A stretch of 64,000 nt of DNA from Veronia nyctiphanis (GCF_004116385.1 NZ_PEIB01000002.1:1-64000), one strand, 5' to 3'. Numbered from the stretch's first letter, positions 29,246 through 40,195 are shown. A program made the numbers and translations. The notes: generated by a model not told the origin, from the sequence alone.

Positions 29246-29530
29246 ATGAAAAATGCTACGTGGAACGAATTTTGGTATCGGCCATGGACGAACATGGACG
29301 GCAGTTGGTTCAATGAATATTTGTTTGTAAAAGCGCGTACGTCTGATCCGATTTCAGAAGCTATTGCCTACGATGCCATGATGAGAAAACTCGGTATACA
29401 GCCAAGTAATCCTGAACTACCTCCAAATGACACCTACGTTTCACTTACATCGTTAGATCCAAGTAACTTGCTGCTTTTATTATCTTTTATTTCGGGGGTA
29501 GTGACGTCTGGTTCCGTAGGAGGATATTAA
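29246..29530 (+). CDS. Hypothetical protein, first gene of an AT-rich orphan cluster
   Basis: 94 residues. An aromatic-rich N-terminus (WNEFWYRPWTNMDGSWFNEYLF) is followed by a charged helix and a hydrophobic C-terminal segment (NLLLLLSFISGVVTSGSVGG) that could enter a membrane. I recognise no family. GAGG lies eleven bases before the ATG and the next gene follows the stop by two bases, so it looks like the head of a short operon. Confidence 0.65.
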   Translation: MKNATWNEFWYRPWTNMDGSWFNEYLFVKARTSDPISEAIAYDAMMRKLGIQPSNPELPPNDTYVSLTSLDPSNLLLLLSFISGVVTSGSVGGY

Positions 29531-29532
29531 CC

Positions 29533-29850
29533 ATGGATGAAAAAATATGGTGTTATCGGGTTGCTGAGGGAAATACCCTTCTAAGTAATGTCGAATTATC
29601 AAAAATCTGTGAAAGTCAGGAATTTTGTACAAACAAATATTTTTTTATTTCTATCGCATCATCTGTGATTCAGCAATGGAGTTTAGGTTTCGAAAGGTAT
29701 TGGGAGCGCATACGCTTAAGAATTCAAAAAGATATTGAAATGGTGAATATGGATATCAATATACCTGGTAATTTACTGGATTATATCTTGTTTTGTTCTT
29801 TCCAAATTATTAATCAAGAAACCACCATTTCTACTCAATTTCTGGAGTGA
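29533..29850 (+). CDS. Hypothetical protein, second gene of the orphan cluster
   Basis: 105 residues, no family recognised. The protein is aromatic and Cys-bearing (CYRVAEGN, KICESQEFCTNKYFF) with a helical, mostly polar C-terminal half. GGAGG nine bases before the ATG overlaps the end of the first gene. Base use is AT-rich like its neighbours. It could be a partner or chaperone for the large Ser-rich product that follows, a guess from gene order only. Confidence 0.62.
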   Translation: MDEKIWCYRVAEGNTLLSNVELSKICESQEFCTNKYFFISIASSVIQQWSLGFERYWERIRLRIQKDIEMVNMDINIPGNLLDYILFCSFQIINQETTISTQFLE

Positions 29851-29887
29851 TTAATAAAGTAAGCAAACAAAAAGCAAGGAGCTAAAA

Positions 29888-31175
29888 ATGGTACAAACAG
29901 TGTCAGTAAGTGATCCAATGAGAAAAAATGGTTGGGTTCCCATCGAATCAAATGATAACCAGAAAAATTCGGCAAGACGAAGCAAAAACATTAAGCTCTA
30001 GTGGTTCAACGCCATCAGGCATTGGTCGCCGCAGTCAGGCAGATTTAACTTCCTCGTCTTCGACGTTTATTCCAAGTAATAATGTAAGCTTGAATTCGTC
30101 GTCATATTCGTCGAGCCCCATCAATTATTCGAGCTCTGGATCCTCTCCGAGTTCGGTTTACACGCGCACTAGCGTTGGAACAGGGAAGAGTTCATCATAT
30201 CGCTCTCAAAGCTCATCGTTTAACTCCCCGGGGAACCGTTCAAGTAATACGAATAATGTCCCCACCTATAAACGTGCACCTTCTTCATCAAGCTATCGCT
30301 CTTCACCCGGCTTTTTGAATATCGAGCAGACACCGCAAGAGTGTTTTAATGGGTATTACGATGCAGCAGCAGGTGCGGCAAGAACAGTAATTACGTCCCA
30401 AATCTCGGGCCCTGCTTCGTCAATTGTTGGTGCGGGTATTTCGATTGCTAAAAGTCGGAATGTTCACAAGCTTTTTGGTAACAACCCCTTATCAGATGAT
30501 ATCCGCGCAGGCGGAAGGATAATTACATACACCTTGTTTGACACCGCAGTTGGCTTCTTACCAGATCCGATCCCTGGACCGATAAGCCCAGGAACTTTGG
30601 TTTCCGCAGGGCGTAACTTTATTGCTAACTCTGCTGATAGAGGGCTTCAAACGTCTGAAGTTGCTCAGCTTGGTTAAGATGTTGTCGGTGCTGGTGGTGT
30701 TTATCAGGCAAAGAAAGATTTCTATAACAACCTATCTTTGGAAAACCTTGGAGAGCTTGCTGTAGAAAAAGGCGCTTATGCCGCTGGCTTCTTACCATTA
30801 CCTCCGCCGATTCCGACTATCATCAATGCGGGAAAGGGGTTCGTAAAACAGGTTGTCAGAGGTATTTTACCTAATACGAGAAATCCAGAGTTGGACTCAT
30901 TAGGCAAAGCTATTGATAGGACACCGTTAGGCGGAGTTTTACATGCCGGCTTCAGCAATAACGCTCCAGATGTTCCTGGCCTTGGTAACAACTCTCGCTT
31001 TCATAGAGGCGCTCAACGCGTTCAAGGCGCATTTAACCGTGTCTACGATGGGGTGGGTAATACGGTGTCTAACTTCGGCCGAGGTGTTAGGAAGGGCGTT
31101 AGGAATGTTGCCAATGCTGCGGGGAACTTTCTTGATAACATTAACCCGTTTAAAAGAAGAAGAGCACATGTTTGA
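29888..31175 (+). CDS. Ser-rich, Gly/Pro-hydrophobic protein of unknown family (one frameshift, one in-frame stop)
   Basis: AAGGAG before ATG 29888 gives a strong start, but that frame ends after about 38 codons. Dropping one A from the AAAAA run near 29970 joins it to the long frame, about 428 codons in all. A TAA at 30675-30677 then interrupts the same frame, which runs on to 31175. Zones: residues about 40-140 are Ser-dominated low complexity; later come two similar hydrophobic units, GFLPDPIPGPISPGTLVSAG and GFLPLPPPIPTIINAGKG; the tail is basic (NPFKRRRAHV). Not recognised. The form recalls secreted or membrane-active proteins, but that is speculation. The stop may be real or an error. 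Confidence 0.6.
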
Positions 31176-31199
31176 TGAACTCTCTTATTCGATAAACGT

Positions 31200-32422
31200 T
31201 TAATCAACAACATCAAAGCACTGAGAGGAGGGGAGGTAGTCCATTCCTCTCTCATTTTTGCTTGGGGCAAAGCAGTGCTTGAAACCTGTTTCTGCCTGCC
31301 ACTGGAACTCAAAGGCCTTGGGCATGACTGAAGATAGCCGCTCAAACACAGAGCGATGTACTTTTAACTTGTTCTTGTTGTATCGACTGTGCTGAGAGTA
31401 AGCATAAAGATCCCTCGATTTTGCCTGATAAATAAGTCCCCAAAGCCCTGCTTCAGAGTCATGAGTGAGGTCAAAAGGATCGGCGTAAACTCTAGCGTTG
31501 TCGGGAGTCAGATTGTAATCCTCGATTTGGTTTATCATCCAGTTTAATGAAATACCGCTGATGTTGGTGTCTGCATAGCCTCCACCGACGTCTGAATGTG
31601 CGCCCGCGAACCAGACTTCGTCAACAACATTGTCCGTGTCCACCCATGGACATGTGCGTGTCAGGTTATCGGTTGTCAGTAATATAGGAGTAAAAATTCT
31701 GGCACGACTATCGTCAATCGACACGGCATGCGCGGCTTTTTCGACATTACAAAGCTGGTCACCATACCTAAGGTTTGGGTCTCGCCAGTTTTCTTCATAA
31801 TCAGGTACACCCAGCGCTTCAATAGTGTCCCACAATCCCATAAATTTCACATCAACGGGTACGGGCTGTTTACCCAGCACTTCTGCTACTAATTTTCTGC
31901 GTTGTTCCTCTGTTTTCATACCTTTATAAGCGTCATAAATTTTAACAATGTATTCGTAGCGCTGGCTTTCAGGTATTTGGCTAATATCAGGTAATCCTGC
32001 CACATAAAGCATTGCAGCGAGTATACGCGCTGCAAATGCGCCTCGCTAAAGCCAAACAGATACACTGTATCGCCACGTCTATGGTCATAATTCTCGGCGA
32101 GAAACAGATAGGCTTCCCTGACATCGTGACCGATACCAAAGCCAAGAGCCATTCCCAACACCCTGCCATCGGTACCCACACCTTTTATATAACTGGTTCT
32201 GAGCAGCGGAGCATCTTGCAATGTCATCAAATTATGAAGCTTGGAGATATTGGTGTAACTGGCTTCGCTGTTTGCTGTTCCATCCAGAAAGACGGCGAGA
32301 TTGATGGGAAGTGTGTTGTCGGATTTGGGTATGTGCGTAACGGCAGTCATCGAATGACAACCACTAAGGCCAACAAAAAGAAATGTGATCAAACACAATC
32401 GCAGGTATCGAACATTGAGCAT
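31200..32422 (-). CDS. DUF2235 (Tle1-like) alpha/beta-hydrolase lipoprotein, frameshifted
   Basis: About 407 residues. A signal ending FVGLSGC marks a lipoprotein. LAVFLDGTANS opens the DUF2235 domain. The nucleophile motif GFSRGA is seen once a missing C near 32045 is restored, joining YLFGFS to GAFAARILAAMLYVAG. FMGLWDTIEALG and EVWFAGAHSDVGGGY carry the later Asp and His. DUF2235 includes type VI phospholipase effectors (Tle1), but those usually lack a signal peptide, so this is an envelope-anchored relative. An alternative start at 32479 adds 19 residues. It is convergent with the Ser-rich gene. Confidence 0.88.
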
Positions 32423-32655
32423 AGAGCCGAAGAATGATCTGTAGGAAGGAATAATGCCTGAGAATATGTTGGTTCGCATACCTAATTTGAGCGTTACTAA
32501 CGAATAATCATTAGCTTAAGATAGGCGAGTTTTGAGTGCGTCATTGTCTTATTTCAAAGATAACCAAACATGCAGGCTTAGTGAAAGCGAGACAGGGCTA
32601 TCAGTGAGCAACTAGGAAACGCCAGCAATACTACATTGACATTGAATTGCCGATA

Positions 32656-32982
32656 CTACACATAAGTACTTACGTGTTGACCAAGTTGCTCGGTGTGACT
32701 TTGTGGATTAATTCCTCGGCTTTCCAATATGCGTTTGACGGCTTCAAGTCGATCCCTGTAATACGTGGAATCGACGCTGGAGAGCACGTTTCCAAGACGC
32801 GAAAGCATCAGGTTGTCGACTCTTTCACGGTTGCTTAACACATTATCGTTTTCTCTGGCGAGACGGAACCAATCAATTTCATTGGGGCTTTTGTTGTTCC
32901 ACCAGTCTTTTTGCTGGTGGGCGTCCCGTTTTACCGGAGCAACTGAGGGTAAATTCGAAGTGATCGAAGTAGATATGTCCAT
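32656..32982 (-). CDS. Hypothetical 108-residue protein
   Basis: A hydrophilic, mostly helical product (WWNNKSPNEIDWFRLARENDNVLSNRERVDNLMLSRLGNVLSSVDSTYYRDRLEAVKRILESRG in outline) with balanced codon use that looks protein-like. No family is recognised and no clear ribosome site precedes the ATG at 32982. It stands alone between the DUF2235 gene and a GNAT gene. Confidence 0.5.
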   Translation of the reverse strand: MDISTSITSNLPSVAPVKRDAHQQKDWWNNKSPNEIDWFRLARENDNVLSNRERVDNLMLSRLGNVLSSVDSTYYRDRLEAVKRILESRGINPQSHTEQLGQHVSTYV

Positions 32983-33162
32983 GAATAAATCACCACACGC
33001 AATGTAAATGTTTAGTCGATGGACACTTTGCTTTTTAAAACGAATAGCAACATCAAGTGTCTGGTTACGTTTATGTCATTTGGATGACTAATAAGAAAGG
33101 TATAATATGTCAGTATGTTACTGAGTTAACAGATATTTAGGGAAACATATTGTAATTTCATA

Positions 33163-33633
33163 TCAAGATAATATTTTCTCCATTAACTGTCCTCTTTCAC
33201 CTTCACTTCCTACCGGTTTCCAGCCATGCTTGAGATAAAATGCTTTGCCGATATCATTTCGCCAGTAAAAGCGAAGTCGTGCTTTTTTGCAGCCCTTTGC
33301 TTTAAAAGCCTCAAAGGCGAATGCTTGCATCATTTCGCCTAGTCCATGATGACGATATCGAGGAGAAAGGTAAAAGAGATTGATGTAGCCAAACAGTGTT
33401 CCGTCTCCATCAATCAATTTATTTCTGAACTCTAGTTGGCCTGCAAAAATATCACCATCCATCAGGTGAAAGAAACCTGCATCCTCATAAGTCTCGAGGT
33501 TTTTAAACCACTGCAACGTCGCTTTTTCGCAATAGCCTTCTGTATTGCCAAAAGTGACTCGATATGCATCTTTTCTAAAATCTAGACATGTCGCAAGATT
33601 GTTTGACAGATCGACGGGAACGAATTTCATCAA
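33163..33633 (-). CDS. GNAT-family N-acetyltransferase
   Basis: 156 residues. The acetyl-CoA region is LFYLSPRYRHHGLGEMMQAFAFEAFKAKG (RHHGLGEM loop) near 86-114; ARLRFYWRNDIGKAFYLKHGWKPVG near 118-142 is the closing strand and helix. The acceptor is unknown. The ATG at 33633 is AGG-poor upstream but fits the family start (MKFVPVDLSNN). Confidence 0.88.
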   Translation of the reverse strand: MMKFVPVDLSNNLATCLDFRKDAYRVTFGNTEGYCEKATLQWFKNLETYEDAGFFHLMDGDIFAGQLEFRNKLIDGDGTLFGYINLFYLSPRYRHHGLGEMMQAFAFEAFKAKGCKKARLRFYWRNDIGKAFYLKHGWKPVGSEGERGQLMEKILS

Positions 33634-33767
33634 TTTTTTCTCCTCAGGATGTAACTTTCCACTCTACCGAAGCTTGAGTTTACAAAAACCATACCCTTCA
33701 GAGATTGCGAGACAGATAGACTCAATTACATTGTCGACAATGATTGTCAAAAGATGGCAGATAGTCG

Positions 33768-34031
33768 CTAATAAGGTTGATGACTGTCATGTTGGAGATT
33801 CAATGCGATTGTTGAAAAGAAGAAAATCAATAATCGGGCTTTAGGCGCTAAAGCCTCAACAAAGCTAATTGATAGAAACCATGCGGTGAAGAGTAGAGTA
33901 ACGACGATAAGACCACTTTCAAAACCTACGGCATGAATAAATGGGATTTTACTCGCCTTTAACTTACGTCTGGCGCTTTGCCACTCTTTACGCAGCTCGT
34001 TGGAAGTAAATATTGAGAGAACACTTGCCAT
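33768..34031 (-). CDS. Possible small membrane protein
   Basis: 87 residues with a basic helix (RKEWQSARRKLKASK), one long hydrophobic span (GLIVVTLLFTAWFLSISFVEAL) and a second hydrophobic stretch (ARLLIFFFSTIAL). The ATG lies right next to the chemoreceptor terminator and has no ribosome site, so expression would need read-through or a hidden promoter. Kept at low confidence. Confidence 0.35.
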   Translation of the reverse strand: MASVLSIFTSNELRKEWQSARRKLKASKIPFIHAVGFESGLIVVTLLFTAWFLSISFVEALAPKARLLIFFFSTIALNLQHDSHQPY

Positions 34032-34059
34032 AAAAAGGCCTGCATAGGCAGGCCTTTTT
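34032..34059 (-). terminator. Rho-independent terminator of the chemoreceptor gene
   Basis: AAAAAGGCCTGC (34032-34043) pairs with GCAGGCCTTTTT (34048-34059); symmetric, works on the minus strand. Confidence 0.92.
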
Positions 34060-34090
34060 GAAAGTAACGATTGACCAGTTTAGAGAAACA

Positions 34091-36071
34091 TTAGACTTTA
34101 AACTGCGCCATTGAGGACTGAAGCTGCTGGTTGTTTGCATTCAAGTTGTCTGTTTCTGCTACCGCCTTATCCATCTTGTCAGCGGTCTCGGTGCTAAGGT
34201 CATTGACACGGTTAACGTTCTTGCTGATATCAGCCACAACTTGTGTTTGTTCGGCAGTGGCGCAGGCAATTTGCTCTGCTTGAGCCTGAATACCACTGAT
34301 GGCTTCCATCATTTGTTCAAGCAACAGTGTTTGTTCTCTGGCACTTTCTACCGTGTCATTGGCCTGACTGCGGTTTTGCGACATCACTGCATCAACTTCA
34401 TGTGTTTGTGTTTGCAGTTTTTCGATAATGCCACGAATACTGACTGTCGACTCTTGCGTTTTGCTGGCAAGGTTGCGTACTTCGGATGCAACGACCGCGA
34501 AACCACGTCCTTGGTCGCCCGCTCTTGCTGCTTCAATAGCCGCATTCAGCGCCAGCAAGTTGGTTTGCTCAGCAATATCGCCGATTACATTCAGGATCTG
34601 ACCAATCTGATCAACATCCTGACGGAGGCGAGACACCATCTCCTCAGCGGAGATAATATCGGTTGTCAGTTGCTCAACTTTTGAGGTTGAAGACGCCACA
34701 CTCGCTTTACCGTTAGACACCATTGTCTCGGCGCTGGATGTCATTTCCCTTGTCTTTTCAGCGTTAAGCGAGATCTCGTTGACAGCATGACCCATTTCTG
34801 TGGCTGCCGCTGCAATCATCTCCAGCTCATATTTCTGAGCACTGATTGCCTGATGCGTATCGTTGACCACTTTTTGCATTTCGGCACTGTTATTCTGCAC
34901 TTTGCCAGCAAGCGAAGTGCTATCAGTCACCAGATTCTGAATTTTCTCAGTAAACAGGTTGAAGGCTTCAGCGACCTGACCCACCTCATCACGGTGCTTG
35001 CTTTCAAGACGCTGACGCAGATCGCCGCCACCTTGAGCAATTTCACGCATTGCTGCTGCCGCGTTATGCAGTGGCAAAAGTGCTCGCTTGGAGAACAAAC
35101 CAATTGCAGCAGTCAAAAGTCCGAGACTGAGAACCGCGAAAATTAACGCACTGGTTGTTGCCGCTTTCACTGGCCCATTCACTACAGATTCTGGAACCAT
35201 TAGCGCTAGAGACCATTGCATGAGAGGACGATCTGACTTAATGGTACGAATGGCAACAACCTGTTTTTCGCCTTGCCATGTGACCTGATGGAAAGAGGTT
35301 GCGTTATTGTTTGGTGAGCTTATTAGTTGCCTGAACCCATCACCTTGTTTGTCGAGGTCGGAGAGTGACAGGCTTTTTAACTCTTCGGCATTTTTACCAG
35401 AGAAAAGCACCACTTCGCCTTTTTCGTTAAAAACAAAAGGAGTGCCTTCACCTTGGTATCTCAAATCATCAAGCAGCGTCTTCTGGATCGCTGTGACATC
35501 GATATCGGCACCGCCAATATAAAGAAGGTTGCCTGATTGGTCGTAAACCGGTGCGTAAATTGCGCCACTGAGATTCCCCGTACGGATATCAATAGCGGTA
35601 GTCAGCCACGGTGCTTTTTCTTGAACGGAACGCTGCCACCATGGGCGTTCTTTAAGGTTCACGTTTGGGTCAAAATATCGCCCAGAAATGTCGAAGTATT
35701 CGCCAGTGCTACCCAATGAGAAAAAAAGTGGTAATTAGCTTTGGGTCGAGACCAGAGACAACCTTGATATTGGTATGGATTTTTTCAAATAAGGGGGTGT
35801 CGTAGGATGCTGAGTTATTTTGACGTTCCTCAGCAAAACTTTTGAGATCTTGGTTAGCAAGAAAAACATCAACCATGGCTTGGTAACGTTGAAAATAGCC
35901 GTGTGCAAACTCAGCTTTTTCACTGACCTGTGCTGACAGCGCGTTGTTTGCATTGTCTTTCGCAAGTTGTGTGATTTTGTTTACGGTAACCCAAGTAACG
36001 GTACCTGCGATCAAGATAGCAAGAAAGCTCGTTCCTAAAATCAGCTTCCTGACTATAGACAAATTCTTCAT
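34091..36071 (-). CDS. Methyl-accepting chemotaxis protein, frameshifted in a T run
   Basis: About 659 residues when mended. TM1 ([20 protein letters not shown]) is followed by a dCache-type sensor ([43 protein letters not shown]), TM2, HAMP ([25 protein letters not shown]) and a signalling domain with the hairpin [24 protein letters not shown] precedes the ATG at 36071. The coding strand carries seven T near 35715; six would keep the frame through [12 protein letters not shown]. The ligand is unknown; the dCache WW/YF pattern is common among amino-acid or organic-acid receptors. Confidence 0.92.
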
Positions 36072-36360
36072 TCCCTTACTCCTTAGAGCAATGTAGGCAC
36101 GTCAGCCGGGACCGATGACGTGAGTTATTTATGCAACTAGACACTTATTTATAAATGTGTCAATAGCGGGATTTTGCATCACTTTTTCGACTGGGCGCAC
36201 TGAGCGATTTTTGAAAATGGAGCAATATCACATTTTTTTAGAGGGTAAATGCGGGAGCAGTGGACGAGAGGCACCTAAACATATGAGTGGTATAGAAAAA
36301 GCCATGGATAAAAAAATTGGTCCATGGCGCAAACAAAAACTAAAATTTCGTTGTTAATAG

Positions 36361-37259
36361 TTACTGATTGACAGGTTTTTGTTGTGGTTCTTTCTCTTCC
36401 TTTTTGGCTCCCGGAGACCAAACGATGAGCAGTATCCCAGTTAAGAACAAACCGCATGCGCTGATCTGAGGAACGCTAAGTACTTCATCGTAAATAATGA
36501 AACCGCTGATCAAGGCGAACACAGGGACCAGTAAAGTTAACGGAGCCACAGTGCTCAGCGGGTAACGAATGAGTAGTCTGTTAAATACCCAGTATCCCAG
36601 TAGTGTCGTTGGGTAAGCCTGAAACAAGATCGCTACTGTGGTGTCAGTATTCCAGTCTTTAATAGCTTGGTAAATGACGTCAGGCCCATTAATTACCACG
36701 GCCAGCAACACGAGTGGAATTGGTGCAAATGCCATTCCCCAAACATTGAATGCAAAGGCCTGTTTCACATTAGCTGATTTAACGATGACGCCAACAATAG
36801 ACCACGACATTGCTGATAGAGTGATGAGTACAAGCCCCTCAATAGTGACATTCCCGTTAGTGAAAAGAATCGAGATGGCCAGCCCCACCATTGCAAGCGA
36901 GATACCGAAGGCTTTTCGTTTAGTTATGACATCTTTATAAAGTAGGACACCCACCACGATGCTGAACAACACACTGGTCTGCATTAACACAGACGACATC
37001 CCCGAAGAAAGACCAGCGGTGATAGACCAGGAGGCCATCCCCCAAATTCCCACGCCAAAAAACAGGCCATAGCCAATCAGATAACGCCATGCAACGTCAG
37101 GCTTTCTAATGAAAAATATCATCGGAATAACGGCAGCGGTGAAACGGCCAGCGTCATTATCAATGGGTCAATATTATTGACGCCCATTTTGATCATCGAG
37201 AAGTTGAAACCCCAAATCAGCATGATCACAGACGCTGAGAAAAAATCCTGTTTATGCAT
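36361..37259 (-). CDS. EamA/DMT-family transporter, frameshifted
   Basis: About 299 residues with ten membrane helices, the two-EamA-domain plan. The first domain starts SASVIMLIWGFNFSMIKMG; the second starts LVLITLSAMSWSIVGVIVKSA. One C is missing near 37137; adding it changes LAVSPLPLF to LARFTAAVIPMIFF and joins the two frames. The ATG at 37259 has AGGGGA upstream. It is divergent from a MocR regulator, a pairing that usually means the regulator controls the exporter. The substrate is probably an amino acid or related metabolite. Confidence 0.9.
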
Positions 37260-37450
37260 TCTACGCTTGTCCCCTTCTGTATACCTTAGCTTGATATCCA
37301 GTATGTGCATGTCGAGAAAAAGAGTACAGATACAGATTTAAACTAAAAGATAGGTACAGATTATGAGATGCAGTGACATAATGCAGGTGTGTTGGTTGTT
37401 TGAAGTCACCGATGCATTAAAGAGGAAAATATAAGAAGGCGGAATATTAA

Positions 37451-38839
37451 GTGGCTAGATATAAACAACTGGCGGAAAAATTTATACGAGATATCGGTGA
37501 AGGTAAATTGCCGGAGGGGCATAAACTTCCCTCACTGAGATCTATGGCAAAACAGCATGTTGTCAGCATGTCAACAGCAGTGAATTGCTATCAGGAATTG
37601 GAAGCGGCAGGGTGGATTATTTCGCGACCAAAGGCGGGCTTCTTCGTTGCTGATACACCTGCTACGACTGAGTTACCAGAATGGCGTCAGTTTGAAAGCA
37701 GTGTTACTGAGCCGATACTCAATGTTTACGGTCCACTTACGCACGCTGGACCGCTTGGTGTCTCAAGCACAACCATGGATAAAAAGGCAAAAATGGCCAT
37801 GGAGCAATGTTTCAAACGAGCAACTAAACGACTTAACGACTGTTTGGCACAATACCCAGACCCACAGGGTGAGCTCCAATTGCGCAATGCGTTGTCTCAG
37901 CACTTTCACCTTCAGGGCTTTCCGTTTTCTTCAAGCCAAGTAGTTGTGACTGGGGGGTGTATGCCTGCGGTCAAGGCGGCAATAGAGACATGTACCAAGA
38001 CGGGGGACGCTGTCGCCATTAGCTCCCCTTGTTTTAATGGGCTTCTTGCACTGCTGAAGCACATGGGCAGAAAAATTGTAGAAATTCCCTCCACTGAGCA
38101 GGGTATAGACCTTGATCAATTTGAGCATCACCTTAAACAGGGCAATGTCAAAGCAGGGCTCTTCTGCACCACACATATGAACCCTCAGGGGATCACGATG
38201 TCGGTCGAGCAGAAAAAGCGCCTTGCCGGATTAGCGGCAACATATAAAACGCCTGTTATTGAAGATGATGTTTATATTGAGCTTTCACATTCGAATGCCT
38301 CTCCATTACCAGCGAAATTTTATGATGAAGAGGGTTATATCCTTTGGTGCGGCTCTGTCTCAAAAACACTCTCGCCTTCCTATCGCTTGGGATGGTGCCT
38401 GCCCGGTAGATACCTGACTGCGTATACCGCGCTTTTTGCTTCCGGAAGTTTTGGTGTTTCTACCCATATGCAGCTCGCCATTGCAGATTTTATTCAAAGC
38501 GGCGTATATCAAAGTTACCTCAAAAGAAAACGAATTGAGCTTCTGAAAAACAAACGCGATTACATGTCGCTGCTACGCGCTCACTTACCAGAAGTTACAA
38601 GGATCAGTAATCCCAAAGGCGGGTTGGTTATGTGGATTCAAATTCCGGGAGTCGACATAGATGCGTTGAGTAAGGAGGTGATAACAGCAGGGATAGACAT
38701 CAGGCTTGGGACCTTATTTTCTGGTCTGGGTTTATACTCGGATTGTTTCAGAATAAACATCGGTCATGCTGTCGATAGTGAGGTGGAATCTGAAATAGAA
38801 AAAATAAAGCGTGTCTTATTGGCAGACATCAAACGGTGA
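37451..38839 (+). CDS. MocR/PdxR-family transcription regulator (GntR HTH plus aminotransferase-like domain)
   Basis: 462 residues. A GntR winged helix opens the protein (KLPEGHKLPSLRSMAKQHVVSMSTAVNCYQELEAAGWI). A fold-type I aminotransferase domain follows, with the PLP lysine in GSVSKTLSPSYRLGW near residue 305 and Asp in VIEDDVYIEL. The start is a GTG at 37451. Such regulators sense PLP or amino acids. Divergent placement against the EamA exporter with about 190 bases between suggests direct control of it. Confidence 0.92.
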   Translation: MARYKQLAEKFIRDIGEGKLPEGHKLPSLRSMAKQHVVSMSTAVNCYQELEAAGWIISRPKAGFFVADTPATTELPEWRQFESSVTEPILNVYGPLTHAGPLGVSSTTMDKKAKMAMEQCFKRATKRLNDCLAQYPDPQGELQLRNALSQHFHLQGFPFSSSQVVVTGGCMPAVKAAIETCTKTGDAVAISSPCFNGLLALLKHMGRKIVEIPSTEQGIDLDQFEHHLKQGNVKAGLFCTTHMNPQGITMSVEQKKRLAGLAATYKTPVIEDDVYIELSHSNASPLPAKFYDEEGYILWCGSVSKTLSPSYRLGWCLPGRYLTAYTALFASGSFGVSTHMQLAIADFIQSGVYQSYLKRKRIELLKNKRDYMSLLRAHLPEVTRISNPKGGLVMWIQIPGVDIDALSKEVITAGIDIRLGTLFSGLGLYSDCFRINIGHAVDSEVESEIEKIKRVLLADIKR

Positions 38840-39040
38840 AAAACTAAAAGTTGCGACGAATATCTCCTTATGTTGGTTGATATGGTTTCAACGCCCTTAA
38901 ATCCTGAAATATATCTGTATTTTCGCCTTCATAAATCGCGGCTGGATTGTGATCTCAGTGCTTAACGATTACCATAGCGTGCCAAAGATTCCGTCGTTTT
39001 ATGTTCCTTTTTGCAAGGTATACCCGTCCTTGGAGTGCTA

Positions 39041-40140
39041 ATGACTAGCTACAAAGTTTTAGAAGTTAATGATGATCTACCAATCCGCACGAAAGGTGCA
39101 GTTCACAGTGGAAAAGTGCGTTCGGTTTATTGGTTGACTGATCAAGACAGCGCTCGTTTGATTAAAGATAAAGGCTATGACGTTCCAGCAGGCACCGAGC
39201 TAGCTATTATGGTTATTTCAGACAGGATTTCTGCTTTCGATTGCATTTGGCAAGGCGAGAATGGGCTTAACGGGGTGCCGGGCAAAGGGATCGCGTTGAA
39301 TACAGTTGCCGCTCACTGGTTCAAACTATTTGATAAATCTGGCCTCGCTGGTAATCACATCGTGGATATCCCACACCCATATGTGTGGATTGTGCGTAAA
39401 GCCAGTACCGTCAGGGTAGAAGCGATTGCGCGCCAATATATCACCGGCAGCATGTGGCGTGATTACGAAAAAGGCATTCGCAGCATTTGCGGTATCGATT
39501 TACCTGAAGGCTTAAAAGCCAACCAGAAGTTACCTGAAATTCTCATTACACCGTCGACGAAAGGCATCATCAACAACCTGCCAGATGTTCCCCCTGTCGA
39601 CGATGTGAATATCACCCGAAAAAACATTACAGATAATTTAGCAGCGTTTAACTTCCATTCAGCTGACGATGTTGCGAAATACGAAGAACTATTGACCGAA
39701 GGTTTTGCTCTCATCAGCAAAGAGCTTGAGAAACTCGATCAAATCTTTGTGGATACCAAGTTTGAGTTTGGTTATGTAGAGCAACTCGATGGCACTCAGA
39801 AGCTTATCTATATTGATGAGGTGGGTACGCCTGACTCCTCAAGAATTTGGGATGGGCCTGCTTACCGTGATGGTAAAGTCATCGAAAACTCAAAAGAAGC
39901 TTCCGCCAGTTGTTGATCAACAATGTGCCAGACAGTGATGTGTTGTTGAACAAAGACCGCATGCCAGAGCGAGAAGCGTTGGCGCAAAGCTACAAACTGC
40001 CAACAGAAGTGATGATGGCTGTATCAGAGACTTATGTGGGTATAGCGAGCAAAATTGCTGGCGAAGCGCTGACAATTCCAAGTGACCCACGCAGTGAAGT
40101 TATTGCTATTTTGGATAAAGAATACGGTTTGATTGAATAG
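39041..40140 (+). CDS. purC: Phosphoribosylaminoimidazole-succinocarboxamide synthase, frameshifted near the C-terminus
   Basis: SAICAR synthase, purine pathway. The reconstructed length of about 366 residues matches the long PurC form typical of Vibrionaceae. Motifs: [11 protein letters not shown] (ATP loop), [28 protein letters not shown], and [14 protein letters not shown]. One G is missing near 39900: GAAGCTTCC for GAAGGCTTCC. Restoring it joins NSKEG to [17 protein letters not shown] lies seven bases before ATG 39041. Since purine synthesis needs this gene, a sequencing error is the best explanation. A GU-bearing hairpin terminator follows. Confidence 0.96.
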
Positions 40141-40159
40141 TCATCATTACTGTAAAAAG

Positions 40160-40195
40160 AAGGCTTGGAAGACCTATATTCCGGGCCTTTTTTAT
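40160..40195 (+). terminator. Rho-independent terminator after purC
   Basis: AAGGCTTGGAA (40160-40170) pairs, with two G-U pairs, to TTCCGGGCCTT (40179-40189), followed by T6. Confidence 0.8.
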
